Below, piece by piece: positions 7,474 to 14,170 of a stretch of 17,333 nucleotides of DNA. Location of the stretch: contig JBGTDX010000030.1 in NCBI GenBank assembly GCA_041748075.1, positions 1 to 17,333 of the forward strand, written 5' to 3'. Each line of letters opens with the position of its first letter. Position 1 is the stretch's first letter. The notes beneath the pieces are model-generated. The model worked only from the letters and a program-made list of their open reading frames with translations. It had not been told where the DNA came from and made no database searches. Position numbers and translations under genes: made by a program. Origin of the DNA: JBGSYJ01 sp041748075 (GTDB lineage Bacteria; Acidobacteriota; Thermoanaerobaculia; Gp7-AA8).

Positions 7474-7690
7474 CCGCTCCTCCCTTCCACCACAGGGCGA
7501 GAAGGGGCGGCCGATCCGGTCCACGATGTTGCGCGGTGGGTCATGCTTCCGCGGAGCATGGCGCTTGTCGTGGGTCCGCCGGAAATTCATGGGGAGGAGG
7601 TACGTCGTTCGATGGATTGTTCTAGTAAAACTCAGGGGTCTAGTTCGTAGACCTTACCCCGATGAGGGCGCCGGCAACGGCGCCCTTTTT
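7474..7690 (+). ncRNA. Candidate structured non-coding RNA
   Basis: This stretch folds into one long rod by nested complementary segments: CTCCTCCC (about 7476) with GGGAGGAG (about 7592), GGCGG with CCGCC, CCACGA with TCGTGG, GCGC with GCGC, and an apical CATGCT / AGCATG with a seven-base loop. A second hairpin follows (GGTCTA, loop GTTCG, TAGACC), then an intrinsic terminator. No ORF here has a Shine-Dalgarno sequence or a protein-like sequence. A rod with internal bubbles and a terminator recalls 6S RNA, but I cannot align it with confidence, and the signal-recognition-particle tetraloop motif is absent. The exact 5' end is unknown. Confidence 0.4.
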
Positions 7691-7695
7691 ATTTT
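7665..7695 (+). terminator. Intrinsic terminator of the candidate RNA
   Basis: A perfect 9-bp stem AGGGCGCCG / CGGCGCCCT with loop GCAA, followed by TTTTATTTT. There is no ORF ending just upstream, so it most likely ends a non-coding transcript. Confidence 0.85.
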
Positions 7696-7937
7696 GGGAT
7701 TGCAATTTCCTTCCTCGCCAGGATGCCGTCCGCATCCGCGTTAGAACGGGTAGTAGTACTGCCATGCAAATAAAGGAGTCGTCGGGACGCGCACAGTGAA
7801 AAAAATTTTCATTCTTGCGCGTTCCAGATGAACTTGCTCCAAGTTTCTGCGTTATTAGGTGTTAGCCGATCGCCCTCTTTTCAGTTCCCCAGATCCGCGT
7901 CACGGGGGCGAGACCTCCCTCGACAATAGATCAAATA
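7696..7937 (+). other. Non-coding stretch, nothing recognised
   Basis: I see no convincing gene here. Short frames have no Shine-Dalgarno sequence at a useful distance or no family character. A 15-base palindromic A/T element (7797-7811) is the only local structure. The next region carries the promoter for the first riboswitch pair. Confidence 0.4.
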
Positions 7938-7973
7938 TTGGCATGTTTGAGGCAGAACGGGAATATCGGCAAC
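7938..7973 (+). promoter_or_regulatory. Possible promoter of first collagen-like gene
   Basis: TTGGCA (7938-7943), a 17-base spacer and GAATAT (7961-7966, weak, 3 of 6) would start transcription near 7973, just before the first aptamer. The -35 is good and the -10 poor, so this is tentative. Confidence 0.35.
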
Positions 7974-7985
7974 AACAACCGTTAC

Positions 7986-8070
7986 TGCTTCGAAAAGGCA
8001 AATCCACCGTGAGGTGGCCCACGCAAAGCCAGGGGATCTGAGGGACAGACAGCCCGGCCGCCGAAAAGCA
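7986..8070 (+). promoter_or_regulatory. c-di-GMP-I (GEMM-I) riboswitch aptamer R1
   Basis: The GEMM-I layout is present: GGCAAA, a P2 stem CCACC / GGTGG with GNRA loop GTGA (8009-8012), ACGCAAAGCC, a P3 hairpin TCTG / CAGA, AGCCCGGCCGCCG, and a P1 closed by TGCTT / AAGCA. The G before CAAA, the middle A of CAAAG and the C of the closing CCG, which bind the ligand in the family, are kept. It is irregular after P2, where CCC replaces the usual two-base link before ACGC, so it may be a weaker aptamer. Confidence 0.85.
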
Positions 8071-8082
8071 ACAACCTGATTG

Positions 8083-8160
8083 CTCTGATCAAGGCAAAAC
8101 CATCGCGAGGTGGTGGCGCAAAGCCAGGGATCTCGCCCAGAGACCGCCCAGCCGCCGGAG
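8083..8160 (+). promoter_or_regulatory. c-di-GMP-I riboswitch aptamer R2
   Basis: Second of a pair, 12 bases after R1. It shows AAGGCAAAACC, P2 CCATC / GGTGG with loop GCGA, GCGCAAAGCC, a P3 hairpin TCTC / GAGA, and CAGCCGCCGG. P1 pairs CTCTG (8083-8087) with CGGAG (8156-8160). Compared with the other copies it has GGCGCAAAG for GACGCAAAG and GACCGCC for GACAGCC. Its last P1 base is shared with the next hairpin, which holds a Shine-Dalgarno sequence. Confidence 0.87.
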
Positions 8161-8177
8161 TGCAGGAGATTGCACAG

Positions 8178-8255
8178 ATGGCAAGCGCTACGAAAGGCCA
8201 GAGAGTGGCCTCTTCCCGTCCTCCCACGGTTCCACTCGAATCACCCTCTGCGTGA
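8178..8255 (+). CDS. Small ORF after riboswitch pair R1-R2
   Basis: Twenty-five codons starting MASATKGQRVASS. AGGAG lies nine bases before the ATG, inside the loop of a hairpin GTGCA (8160-8164) / TGCAC (8171-8175) whose first base belongs to the R2 P1 stem. Two later riboswitch pairs have ORFs in the same place. This one is longer and its sequence beyond the first two residues is not clearly alike. Its stop overlaps a hairpin (8254-8283), and the collagen-like gene starts 109 bases later. Function unknown; it may be a regulatory upstream ORF or chance. Confidence 0.3.
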   Translation: MASATKGQRVASSRPPTVPLESPSA

Positions 8256-8283
8256 GCACCACTGACGCCGCAACAGTGGACTC
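8254..8283 (+). promoter_or_regulatory. Hairpin between small ORF and collagen-like gene 1
   Basis: CCACTG (8259-8264) pairs with CAGTGG (8274-8279), extended by GAG / CTC across a small internal loop. There is no T run, so it is not an ordinary terminator. Hairpins also lie between the small ORF and the gene at 14245 and 16195. Confidence 0.4.
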
Positions 8284-8364
8284 ACGCTCCCCCACCACTC
8301 AGGGGCGGCTCCGAATTCAGAGTCGCCAATCATCGACCCTTTTCATTCAATCGAGGACTCGGCC

Positions 8365-10269
8365 ATGACAAAAAATCTGAAGTACATCGCCAGCATCAAA
8401 GGCTACGTCGTAGCCCTTGCAGTCATGCTCATGTTTATCCCTCCCGTTTCTGCACAAACGACAAATCAACCAATCGACGAAAATGCAGCGACCTCCATTC
8501 CCGGAGTTCGGATGCGAACGGACGTCATCCTCGTCGAGCCAAACGATGTGTCTCCGCAAGAGAACCCGGGCGACGGTGCCCCGCAGCGTCGCTATCTTTA
8601 TCAGCAGGTCGATCCCTGCCGCATGATCAGCACCCGGGAGTCCGATCAGCTCGAGCCGCCGTACGGCCCACGTGGCGAAACAGGCTCAGTCAAACCCAGC
8701 GGCGCGTTCCGCGGCGTGAACGATCCTCGGACTTATACAGTTACCGGCCTCCTGATTGCCTCGAATCCCTGCTCGAACGTTATTCCGCTCGAGGCGATCG
8801 GCCTCACCGTCCGCGTGGGCGTTCACAATCCGGCCCGTGAAGGACGGGTCGTTCTGGTGCCAGGCTTCGAGCTCGCACTTCCCCAGGGTGCACGGCCGGC
8901 ACTCTCATTCCCGCAGCCGCGTCCCAATGAAGCCGGTTTCTATCTCCGGGATACCGCAGTATTGATCGAGGACGGCCGAGGAGATGGGAACAAGGAGCTT
9001 ACGGTCATCGCTGATACGTTCGGTGACCGAACCGACGTCACGATCGACGTCCTCGGCTATTTTCTGCCCGATGTAGAGGGCGGAGCCGGTGGAGCTGGAA
9101 TCTCCGGAGCGACGGTCACGATCGTCGAGGGAGCAACGCCGTCAGCCGAACTGCAGCCTGACGGAACGATCCACTTCATTCTGCCAGCCGGAGTGCAGGG
9201 GGCAGCCGGAGAACAGGGCCCGCAGGGTCTTCAGGGGGAACAGGGTCCCCAGGGACTTCAGGGTCCGATTGGCGACCAGGGTCCTCAGGGTATCCAGGGT
9301 CTGCAGGGCGACAAGGGTCCTCAAGGCGACAAGGGTCCTCTAGGCGATCAGGGTCCCCAGGGCGATCAGGGTCCCCAGGGCGATCAGGGTCTCCAGGGCG
9401 AACTCGGTCCTCAGGGCCTCCAGGGTCCGCAGGGCGACAAGGGTCCCCAGGGCGACAAGGGTCTAATCGGTAATCAGGGTCCTCAGGGCCTCCAGGGTCC
9501 GCAGGGCGACAAGGGTCCCCAGGGCGACAAGGGTCTGATCGGTAATCAGGGTCCTCAGGGCGACAAGGGTCCCCAGGGCGACAAGGGTCTGATCGGTGAT
9601 CAGGGTCCTCAGGGCGACAAGGGTCTGATCGGTGATCAGGGTCCCGAGGGCGACAAGGGTCTGATCGGTGATCAGGGTCCCGAGGGCGACAAGGGTCTGA
9701 TCGGTGATCAGGGTCCCCAGGGTCCCCAGGGCGACAAAGGTCCTCTGGGCGATCAGGGGCCGATGGGTCCGATGGGTCCAACCGGACCCCAGGGCGCTGC
9801 CGGCCCGTCCATCTGCGTGATGAGAGACTGTGCGGAGTCAGCCAATACATTCGAAGGCTTCCGTGCATGCATCCTCGCGGCAACCACCGCTTGCGAGCTC
9901 GCACCACCGCCACCCCCCGCGGATTCCGCATGCACGCGCACGCAGGGATACTGGAAGAACCACGCGTCTGAGTGGCCGGTGAACAGCCTCGCACTCGGGA
10001 ATGTGATTTACACCCAGGCGGAGCTGCTCGCGATCCTCGACACACCGGTAGATGGCAACGGGCTCATCTCGCTCGCCCACCAGCTGATCGCAGCGAGGCT
10101 CAATGTGGCTGCCGGAACCGAGCCGATCCTCGCAATCGCTCAGGCGGATGCGCTGATCGGAGACCTCAGGGTCGGCGTCGACTGGCTTGCGACGTCCGAG
10201 ACCTCGAGCGTGGAGTCCGTCCTCGATGCATACAACAACGGTGCAATCGGACCGGGAAGCTGCGGCTGA
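8365..10269 (+). CDS. Exported collagen-like protein with YWKNH C-terminal domain
   Basis: A 634-residue exported fibre protein. Residues 1-31 are a signal peptide (hydrophobic VVALAVMLMFIPPVSA, then QTTN). A beta-rich domain at about 36-240 is shared with the paralogues at 14351 and 16251 (IDENAATSIPGVR, QQVDPCRMISTR, SNPCSN, VTIDVLGYFLPD). A short domain (GATVTIVEGATPSAELQPDG) leads into uninterrupted Gly-X-Y triplets at 276-481, about 68 of them, rich in GPQ, GDK and GDQ. The tail (483-634) has six or more Cys and a CTRTQGYWKNH motif at 523-533 with YTQAELLAILDTP and LAHQLIAARLN, a module seen in other secreted bacterial proteins; its function is unknown to me. There is no LPxTG or other sorting signal. 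SD GAGG at 8353-8356. Two c-di-GMP-I aptamers lie upstream and a strong terminator follows. Confidence 0.9.
   Translation: MTKNLKYIASIKGYVVALAVMLMFIPPVSAQTTNQPIDENAATSIPGVRMRTDVILVEPNDVSPQENPGDGAPQRRYLYQQVDPCRMISTRESDQLEPPYGPRGETGSVKPSGAFRGVNDPRTYTVTGLLIASNPCSNVIPLEAIGLTVRVGVHNPAREGRVVLVPGFELALPQGARPALSFPQPRPNEAGFYLRDTAVLIEDGRGDGNKELTVIADTFGDRTDVTIDVLGYFLPDVEGGAGGAGISGATVTIVEGATPSAELQPDGTIHFILPAGVQGAAGEQGPQGLQGEQGPQGLQGPIGDQGPQGIQGLQGDKGPQGDKGPLGDQGPQGDQGPQGDQGLQGELGPQGLQGPQGDKGPQGDKGLIGNQGPQGLQGPQGDKGPQGDKGLIGNQGPQGDKGPQGDKGLIGDQGPQGDKGLIGDQGPEGDKGLIGDQGPEGDKGLIGDQGPQGPQGDKGPLGDQGPMGPMGPTGPQGAAGPSICVMRDCAESANTFEGFRACILAATTACELAPPPPPADSACTRTQGYWKNHASEWPVNSLALGNVIYTQAELLAILDTPVDGNGLISLAHQLIAARLNVAAGTEPILAIAQADALIGDLRVGVDWLATSETSSVESVLDAYNNGAIGPGSCG
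9406..9549 (+). repeat. Two tandem 72-base repeats in collagen region
   Basis: Copies at 9406-9477 and 9478-9549 are nearly identical (one CTA/CTG change noticed) and encode the same 24 residues, GPQGLQGPQGDK then GPQGDKGLIGNQ. This indicates recent in-frame duplication. Confidence 0.85.
9586..9720 (+). repeat. 36-base tandem repeats in collagen region
   Basis: Three full units (starts 9586, 9622, 9658) and a partial fourth (9694) encode GLIGDQGPQGDK or GLIGDQGPEGDK. The unit is a multiple of nine bases, so gain or loss of copies keeps the Gly-X-Y register. Confidence 0.85.
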
Positions 10270-10294
10270 TCCAGCGCCATAGAGACACTTTTCG

Positions 10295-10334
10295 ATCGCG
10301 CGGCCGAAAGGCCGCGCGATTTTTGTTGTTTTTT
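10295..10334 (+). terminator. Intrinsic terminator after collagen-like gene 1
   Basis: A perfect 11-bp stem ATCGCGCGGCC / GGCCGCGCGAT with a GAAA tetraloop, then TTTTTGTTGTTTTTT. The T tract also supplies the TTGTTT -35 element of the next promoter. Confidence 0.95.
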
Positions 10335-10361
10335 GGAAAGGATCTGTTTATAATTCCTCGA
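10326..10361 (+). promoter_or_regulatory. Promoter of the protease leader
   Basis: A perfect TATAAT (10349-10354) lies 17 bases after TTGTTT (10326-10331). The predicted start is near 10361, 17 bases before aptamer R3. I see no comparable promoter between R3 and R4, so a single transcript probably carries both aptamers, the small ORF and the protease. Confidence 0.65.
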
Positions 10362-10377
10362 AAATAAACGCGACCAC

Positions 10378-10462
10378 CACGCGATAAAGGCAAAATCCCG
10401 GCGACGGGATGACGCAAAGCCAACGGGTCTGAATCGTTCAGACGGCTGGGCTACCGAACGTG
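10378..10462 (+). promoter_or_regulatory. c-di-GMP-I riboswitch aptamer R3
   Basis: GEMM-I features: AAAGGCAAAATCCCG, P2 TCCCG / CGGGA with GCGA loop, GACGCAAAGCC, GGGTCT, P3 TCTGAA / TTCAGA, GGCTGGGCTACCG; P1 closes with CACG (10378-10381) / CGTG (10459-10462). It matches R4 closely, but the P3 stem differs with compensating changes, which supports a real aptamer. A GAAGAG / CTCTTC hairpin follows directly. Confidence 0.93.
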
Positions 10463-10493
10463 AAGAGTAGTTCTCTTCTCCCCTCCGGCGCGA

Positions 10494-10534
10494 GGAACGT
10501 TCCAAAAAAGGCAGTGGTCGCCATGGAGCGTTTC
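10494..10534 (+). promoter_or_regulatory. Shine-Dalgarno-sequestering hairpin of R3
   Basis: GGAACGTTCCA (10494-10504) pairs with TGGAGCGTTTC (10524-10534) over 11 positions including two G-U pairs, and GGC / GCC pairs inside. The GGAG at 10525-10528 is buried. It aligns with the R4 hairpin, with the stems changed but pairing kept. GAACGT in the aptamer 3' flank (10456-10461) can pair with ACGTTC in the 5' strand. Confidence 0.75.
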
Positions 10535-10535
10535 A

Positions 10536-10814
10536 ATGCGTGTCCCGTCAGTCAGAGCGGCCAGCCGGATTCCCGCCTCGGAGCAGCGACGCCGCAGCGC
10601 GTGCGTCAGGCTCGTCACGGGCTCCTCGATCGGCTATTCCGCTTTCGGTCCGCGACGCTTCCCTCTCCACGGCTCCATTGGCGCCTCCCTCCCTGGTGAT
10701 GTATTTCTCTGCCGCACTTTGAGACCCATAGTTACCGCCCGGCTCAAAGCCGAGGTGGCAGTCAATAACGACTTTTCTGATGTGGAGAGCAGTGACGAAC
10801 TGATTCAATCATAG
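10536..10814 (+). CDS. Small basic ORF under riboswitch R3, possible gene remnant
   Basis: Ninety-two codons, starting MRVPSVRAASRIPASEQRRR. I do not recognise it. The first half is rich in Arg and Ser, the end acidic (NNDFSDVESSDELIQS). The start is well placed: GGAG is seven bases before the ATG and inside a hairpin like that of the protease gene. The leader from aptamer to ATG aligns with that of the protease 450 bases downstream, so this is a duplicated control unit. The coding part shows no signal peptide and no similarity I can see to the protease. It may be a decayed or truncated gene, or a small protein with the same c-di-GMP control. A chance frame cannot be excluded. Confidence 0.35.
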   Translation: MRVPSVRAASRIPASEQRRRSACVRLVTGSSIGYSAFGPRRFPLHGSIGASLPGDVFLCRTLRPIVTARLKAEVAVNNDFSDVESSDELIQS

Positions 10815-10828
10815 AGCAACGCGATCAC

Positions 10829-10913
10829 CACGCGATAAAGGCAAAATCCCGGCGACGGGATGACGCAAAGCCTCGGGTCTGATGGAAGTCAGATGGCTGG
10901 GTTACCGAACGTG
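10829..10913 (+). promoter_or_regulatory. c-di-GMP-I riboswitch aptamer R4 (protease)
   Basis: The same layout as R3: AAAGGCAAAATCCCG, P2 with GCGA loop, GACGCAAAGCC, GGGTCT, P3 TCTGA / TCAGA, GGCTGGGTTACCG, P1 CACG (10829-10832) / CGTG (10910-10913). All three ligand-contact positions of the family are kept. The 3' P1 strand can also pair with TCACG (10936-10940), and GAACGT (10907-10912) with ACGTTC (10945-10950), so ligand binding and these alternative pairings exclude each other. Confidence 0.95.
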
Positions 10914-10942
10914 AAGAGTTCAACTCTTCGTTTCCTCACGGA

Positions 10943-10981
10943 GGACGTTCCTTAAAGCGGTGGTCGCTGTAAGGAGCGTCC
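10943..10981 (+). promoter_or_regulatory. Shine-Dalgarno-sequestering hairpin of the protease gene
   Basis: GGACGTTCCTTA (10943-10954) pairs with TAAGGAGCGTCC (10970-10981) along all 12 positions (one G-U), and AGCG / CGCT pairs inside. The Shine-Dalgarno AAGGAG (10971-10976), six bases before the ATG, is fully in the stem. This is a translational expression platform. Confidence 0.85.
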
Positions 10982-10982
10982 C

Positions 10983-13859
10983 ATGCGCCCGTGTGGAAGT
11001 AGATCGACCCGTTTTGGATTTTTCAGTATCAGCAGACAGGCTCTCCCTTTCCTCTTTCTGAGCCTGCTGACCTCGCCTCTGATGGCCACCACAATCGTGG
11101 CTCCATCCGATGACGAGCTGATCGCCAAGTCCTCTCTGATCATCACCGGCACCGTGCTCTCGTCGAACACTGTCGAAAGCTCCGGAAAGCTCTTCACTGA
11201 AACGACTTTGGAAGTCGCTTCGGTGATCGCGGGGACGGCGGACGGCGTCGTGACGGTCAGGCACGGCGGCGGACGGACGGAATCCCGCGCACGGGTAGTG
11301 TTCGGCAGCCCCGAGTTCGTCCGGGGTGAAAAAGTCATGCTCTTCCTGAGCGAAGCCGAGGACGGAACATACGTCACGAACGACCTGTTTCTGGGCAAGT
11401 TCAGCGAGCGCAAAACCGTCGATGGCGGTCGCGTATGGTACCGCTCAGCAGATTCGACTGGAACGACGCTTCTCGATGGCAACCTCCGAAAGACTCACTC
11501 CACGAAAGAGCTTCAGCGGCACGCCGGAGCATTCGAAGCCTTTGTGCGGGATCGCGCTGCCGGCGGGAATCCATCCAGCGAATACTTTCTGGTGAATCCC
11601 GTACTAGAGCCGACGGAATCTCTTTCATTTGCGACGCTCGCTGAACACGATATTCACCGCTGGTTTCGATTCGATGATGGCGGCGAGGTCGAGTGGAATC
11701 CGGTCGGAGAGCAGGGCGGGTATGATCGCGGGGGCGTTCGTGAGCTCGAGAAAGCCCTCCGCGTCTGGAGCGATTATCCGGCGACCAGAATCCGGTTTTC
11801 TGTCGGAGCTCCAGTGGAAAAGACCGTTCCGGCTTCAGCCCGGAACGAGATCAACGAGATCCTCTTCAACGATCCCTTCAACGAGATCTTCGGCCGCTGG
11901 AACGGGCAGTCGGGAGTCCTTGCTCAGGCGGAATATCACGCTGTAAAGGTGAACCGGGCCTGGAGCGCGCCTTTCGACGCCGGTCAGGATCATCCTGCAA
12001 AAACATATCCGGAGGTCTGGGAGATCGTCGAAGGCAACATCGTCATCCAGGACGGAGTCTCGCCGTTCAACCGGATCGGCGACGTGATGCTGGCGCAGAT
12101 CATCGCGCATGAGCTCGGACACGCTCTCGGACTCGCCCACTCGCGGGACTCTGACGCGCTGATGTCTTCCACGATCGACGGAACTGGAGCTTACCTCCGT
12201 GAGGATGATCAACTGGCTGTGCGCTGGCTCTACCCTGTCACCCCGGCAACCGCGCCGTTGCCTGCTCCCGAGCTGACCCCCGTTACCGTGGATTTCGCCG
12301 TTTCCAAGGAATTCGCGGAAGTTGCTGAATCGCTGCAGCTCGTCGACCTTTCCAAAGGCTCACCGGTGAAATGGGAATGGTCGTTTGGGGACGGTCGGAC
12401 TTCGACCGAGAAAAATCCGGTGCATCACTATGAAAGTCCTGGCACGTACCTCGTCACCCTTTCAGCTTCCAACGGGTCTTTCACGAGCAGCAGAAGCCGT
12501 TCTGTCGTCGTGACGACCGAGCCGCAGGTTCACTCGCTGATCCCTGTAGCAACTCAGACTAATGGGGCCGGCGGAACGAAGTGGCGAACCGAGCTGGCGC
12601 TGTTCAACTCGGGCGAGCAGGAGACCGTGGTAACGCTCGTGTACATTTCCCAGGCGGGAGAGTCCTGGCTCACCACGACCGTGGCGCTTTCTGCCGGCGA
12701 GTCCGTGAGTTATGACAATGCACTGCCGGAGCTCTTCGGAGTCGAATCAGGACTCGGGGCCATCGAGGTGAGCACGAATCTGACCCAGGATCCGGAGTCC
12801 ATCCGAATCTCCAGCCGTACCTTCACGGGCGCTGATGACGGAACTTACGGACAGTCCGTACCTCGTCTGCTTGCCCCCGATTCTCTGAACTACATCACGG
12901 GAATCGAGTCCAATGCATCGTTCCGCACGAATGTCGGACTCGTGAATCGGAGTCTGAGCTCCATCTCGGCTGAGGTGTCGCTACTCACGTCGAGCGGAAC
13001 AGTGATCGAAACCGTAACCCTCGAGATCGACGGCCGAAGTTTTCGCCAGCTGCCACTGTCGGTTCTCTTCCCGAAGGTTGCCGGACTCTCTGAAGAAGCC
13101 CTCTCTCTGAGAATCGAAGCTTCGCGGGGCGGTGCCCTCTCCTCGTACGCCTCCGTCGTTGACAATCTTTCGAACGATCCATTCCTCGTTCCGGGTACCC
13201 CGATAGGAAGGCGTAACGTCATCGTCCCCGGTGTCGCTCACACAGCAGGTGCGGGCGGAACGTTCTGGAGAACCGATATTACATTATTCAACCCCTCGAA
13301 TCAGGCAATGGATGTTGAGCTCGGAATGCTCGGCAGCGATCAGCGGCGCAGCGTCGCAATTGAACCGGGTCATACGACCGCGATCCGAGACGTGGTGAAG
13401 TGGCTGGATACGAATGCCACACAGGGAGCTCTGAAGGTCACGAGTATCAGTGAGGCAGGCCCCGTGATCTCGGCCCGAACCTACACGAGCAACCAGGAGG
13501 ACGCAACGTTCGGGCAATGGGTGCAGCAGTCCGATCCGACAACATGGGGCGAAACAGCATCGATCACAGGCGTCAAATCGAACGCGCGCTTTCGAACCAA
13601 CGCAGGGATCGTGAACTCCACGAGGACCGGAACCTGGGTTGATCTGAGCCTGAGCAGCGGCGGAAGAACGGCTTCGGCCCGCATCTTCATGGAAGCTCAG
13701 ACTCAGTCTCAGTTTGCACTGGAGTCTCAATTCGCGGGCTTCCAGATCGACTCCGGCGCAACCCTGCTTGCCCGTTCAGAAGAAGGGATCCCCATCATCA
13801 TCTACGGCTCGGTCGTGGACAATCTTTCCGGGGACCCGACCTTTCTGTCTGGTCGCTGA
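10983..13859 (+). CDS. Secreted matrixin-like zinc metalloprotease with PKD domain
   Basis: A 958-residue exported protease. A signal peptide with a long basic n-region ends near ALPFLFLSLLTSPLMA. An N-terminal beta domain (about 40-150, LIITGTVLSS..TLEVASVIAG) precedes the catalytic domain, which has HELGHALGLAH at 376-386 (zinc ligands H376, H380, H386; catalytic E377) and a Met-turn DALM with M394, as in metzincins of the matrixin group. A PKD domain follows (about 420-510, WSFGDG from W466, HHYESPGTYLVTLSASN). The rest holds two related repeats of about 200 residues, each starting GAGGT.WRT...LFN and containing ISxRT..G...FRTN.G.VN, probably beta-sandwich adhesion modules. There is no anchor signal. 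Start fixed by AAGGAG at 10971-10976. Upstream lie two GEMM-I aptamers; substrates are unknown, and the neighbouring collagen-like proteins are candidates only by context. Confidence 0.9.
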   Translation: MRPCGSRSTRFGFFSISRQALPFLFLSLLTSPLMATTIVAPSDDELIAKSSLIITGTVLSSNTVESSGKLFTETTLEVASVIAGTADGVVTVRHGGGRTESRARVVFGSPEFVRGEKVMLFLSEAEDGTYVTNDLFLGKFSERKTVDGGRVWYRSADSTGTTLLDGNLRKTHSTKELQRHAGAFEAFVRDRAAGGNPSSEYFLVNPVLEPTESLSFATLAEHDIHRWFRFDDGGEVEWNPVGEQGGYDRGGVRELEKALRVWSDYPATRIRFSVGAPVEKTVPASARNEINEILFNDPFNEIFGRWNGQSGVLAQAEYHAVKVNRAWSAPFDAGQDHPAKTYPEVWEIVEGNIVIQDGVSPFNRIGDVMLAQIIAHELGHALGLAHSRDSDALMSSTIDGTGAYLREDDQLAVRWLYPVTPATAPLPAPELTPVTVDFAVSKEFAEVAESLQLVDLSKGSPVKWEWSFGDGRTSTEKNPVHHYESPGTYLVTLSASNGSFTSSRSRSVVVTTEPQVHSLIPVATQTNGAGGTKWRTELALFNSGEQETVVTLVYISQAGESWLTTTVALSAGESVSYDNALPELFGVESGLGAIEVSTNLTQDPESIRISSRTFTGADDGTYGQSVPRLLAPDSLNYITGIESNASFRTNVGLVNRSLSSISAEVSLLTSSGTVIETVTLEIDGRSFRQLPLSVLFPKVAGLSEEALSLRIEASRGGALSSYASVVDNLSNDPFLVPGTPIGRRNVIVPGVAHTAGAGGTFWRTDITLFNPSNQAMDVELGMLGSDQRRSVAIEPGHTTAIRDVVKWLDTNATQGALKVTSISEAGPVISARTYTSNQEDATFGQWVQQSDPTTWGETASITGVKSNARFRTNAGIVNSTRTGTWVDLSLSSGGRTASARIFMEAQTQSQFALESQFAGFQIDSGATLLARSEEGIPIIIYGSVVDNLSGDPTFLSGR

Positions 13860-13920
13860 GGCAGCGGATCGCCTTCGTGACCAGGGTCACAAACTTCCAA
13901 CGACTCGTTCGTCATAGTGA

Positions 13921-13956
13921 TTGACAGGTTCAGAGAGTTACTGTACTTTCTATCGT
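13921..13956 (+). promoter_or_regulatory. Promoter of collagen-like gene 2
   Basis: A perfect TTGACA (13921-13926), a 17-base spacer and TACTTT (13944-13949, 3 of 6) predict a start near 13956, about 27 bases before aptamer R5. No clear terminator follows the protease stop, only a GTGAC / GTCAC palindrome at 13877-13890 without a T run. Confidence 0.6.
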
Positions 13957-13982
13957 CTATCGCATCTTAGCCGTTGGATCCA

Positions 13983-14062
13983 GCTTCGAAAAGGCATAGC
14001 CATCGCGAGATGGTGACGCAAAGCCCAGGGGTCTCCCCGAGACAGCCCGGCCGCCGAAAAGC
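13983..14062 (+). promoter_or_regulatory. c-di-GMP-I riboswitch aptamer R5
   Basis: AAAAGGCATAGCC, P2 CCATC / GATGG with GCGA loop, GACGCAAAGCC, GGGGTCT, P3 TCTC / GAGA, ACAGCCCGGCCGCCG, and P1 GCTT / AAGC. One change in the conserved CAAA (to CATA) is noted. Very like R7. Confidence 0.92.
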
Positions 14063-14069
14063 ACAGACC

Positions 14070-14153
14070 GCGATTTCGTAAGGGCAAAACCGCCGTGAGG
14101 CGGTGACGCAAAGCCGAGGATCTCCGCCCGGAGACAGCCTGGCCGCCAGTCGC
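14070..14153 (+). promoter_or_regulatory. c-di-GMP-I riboswitch aptamer R6
   Basis: Begins seven bases after R5. AAGGGCAAAACC, P2 CCGCC / GGCGG with GTGA loop, GACGCAAAGCC, GGATCT, P3 TCTCC / GGAGA, ACAGCCTGGCCGCC; P1 pairs GCGATT (14070-14075) with AGTCGC (14148-14153). Its last two P1 bases are also the first two of the following hairpin GCACA / TGTGC (14152-14166), whose loop is GAGGT. Confidence 0.94.
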
Positions 14154-14170
14154 ACAGAGGTTGTGCAAAA

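Noticed and set aside
7526..7744. 72-codon plus-strand frame
   Set aside because: It runs through a strong terminator and rod-forming segments, has no Shine-Dalgarno sequence and a composition unlike a protein.
7797..7811. Palindrome TGAAAAAAATTTTCA as an operator
   Set aside because: A/T palindromes of this size occur by chance, there is no second copy, and no promoter element adjoins it.
9176..10045. Minus-strand frame rich in Asp-Pro and Arg-Pro
   Set aside because: A shadow of the collagen triplets of the gene at 8365; no ribosome-binding site or family features.
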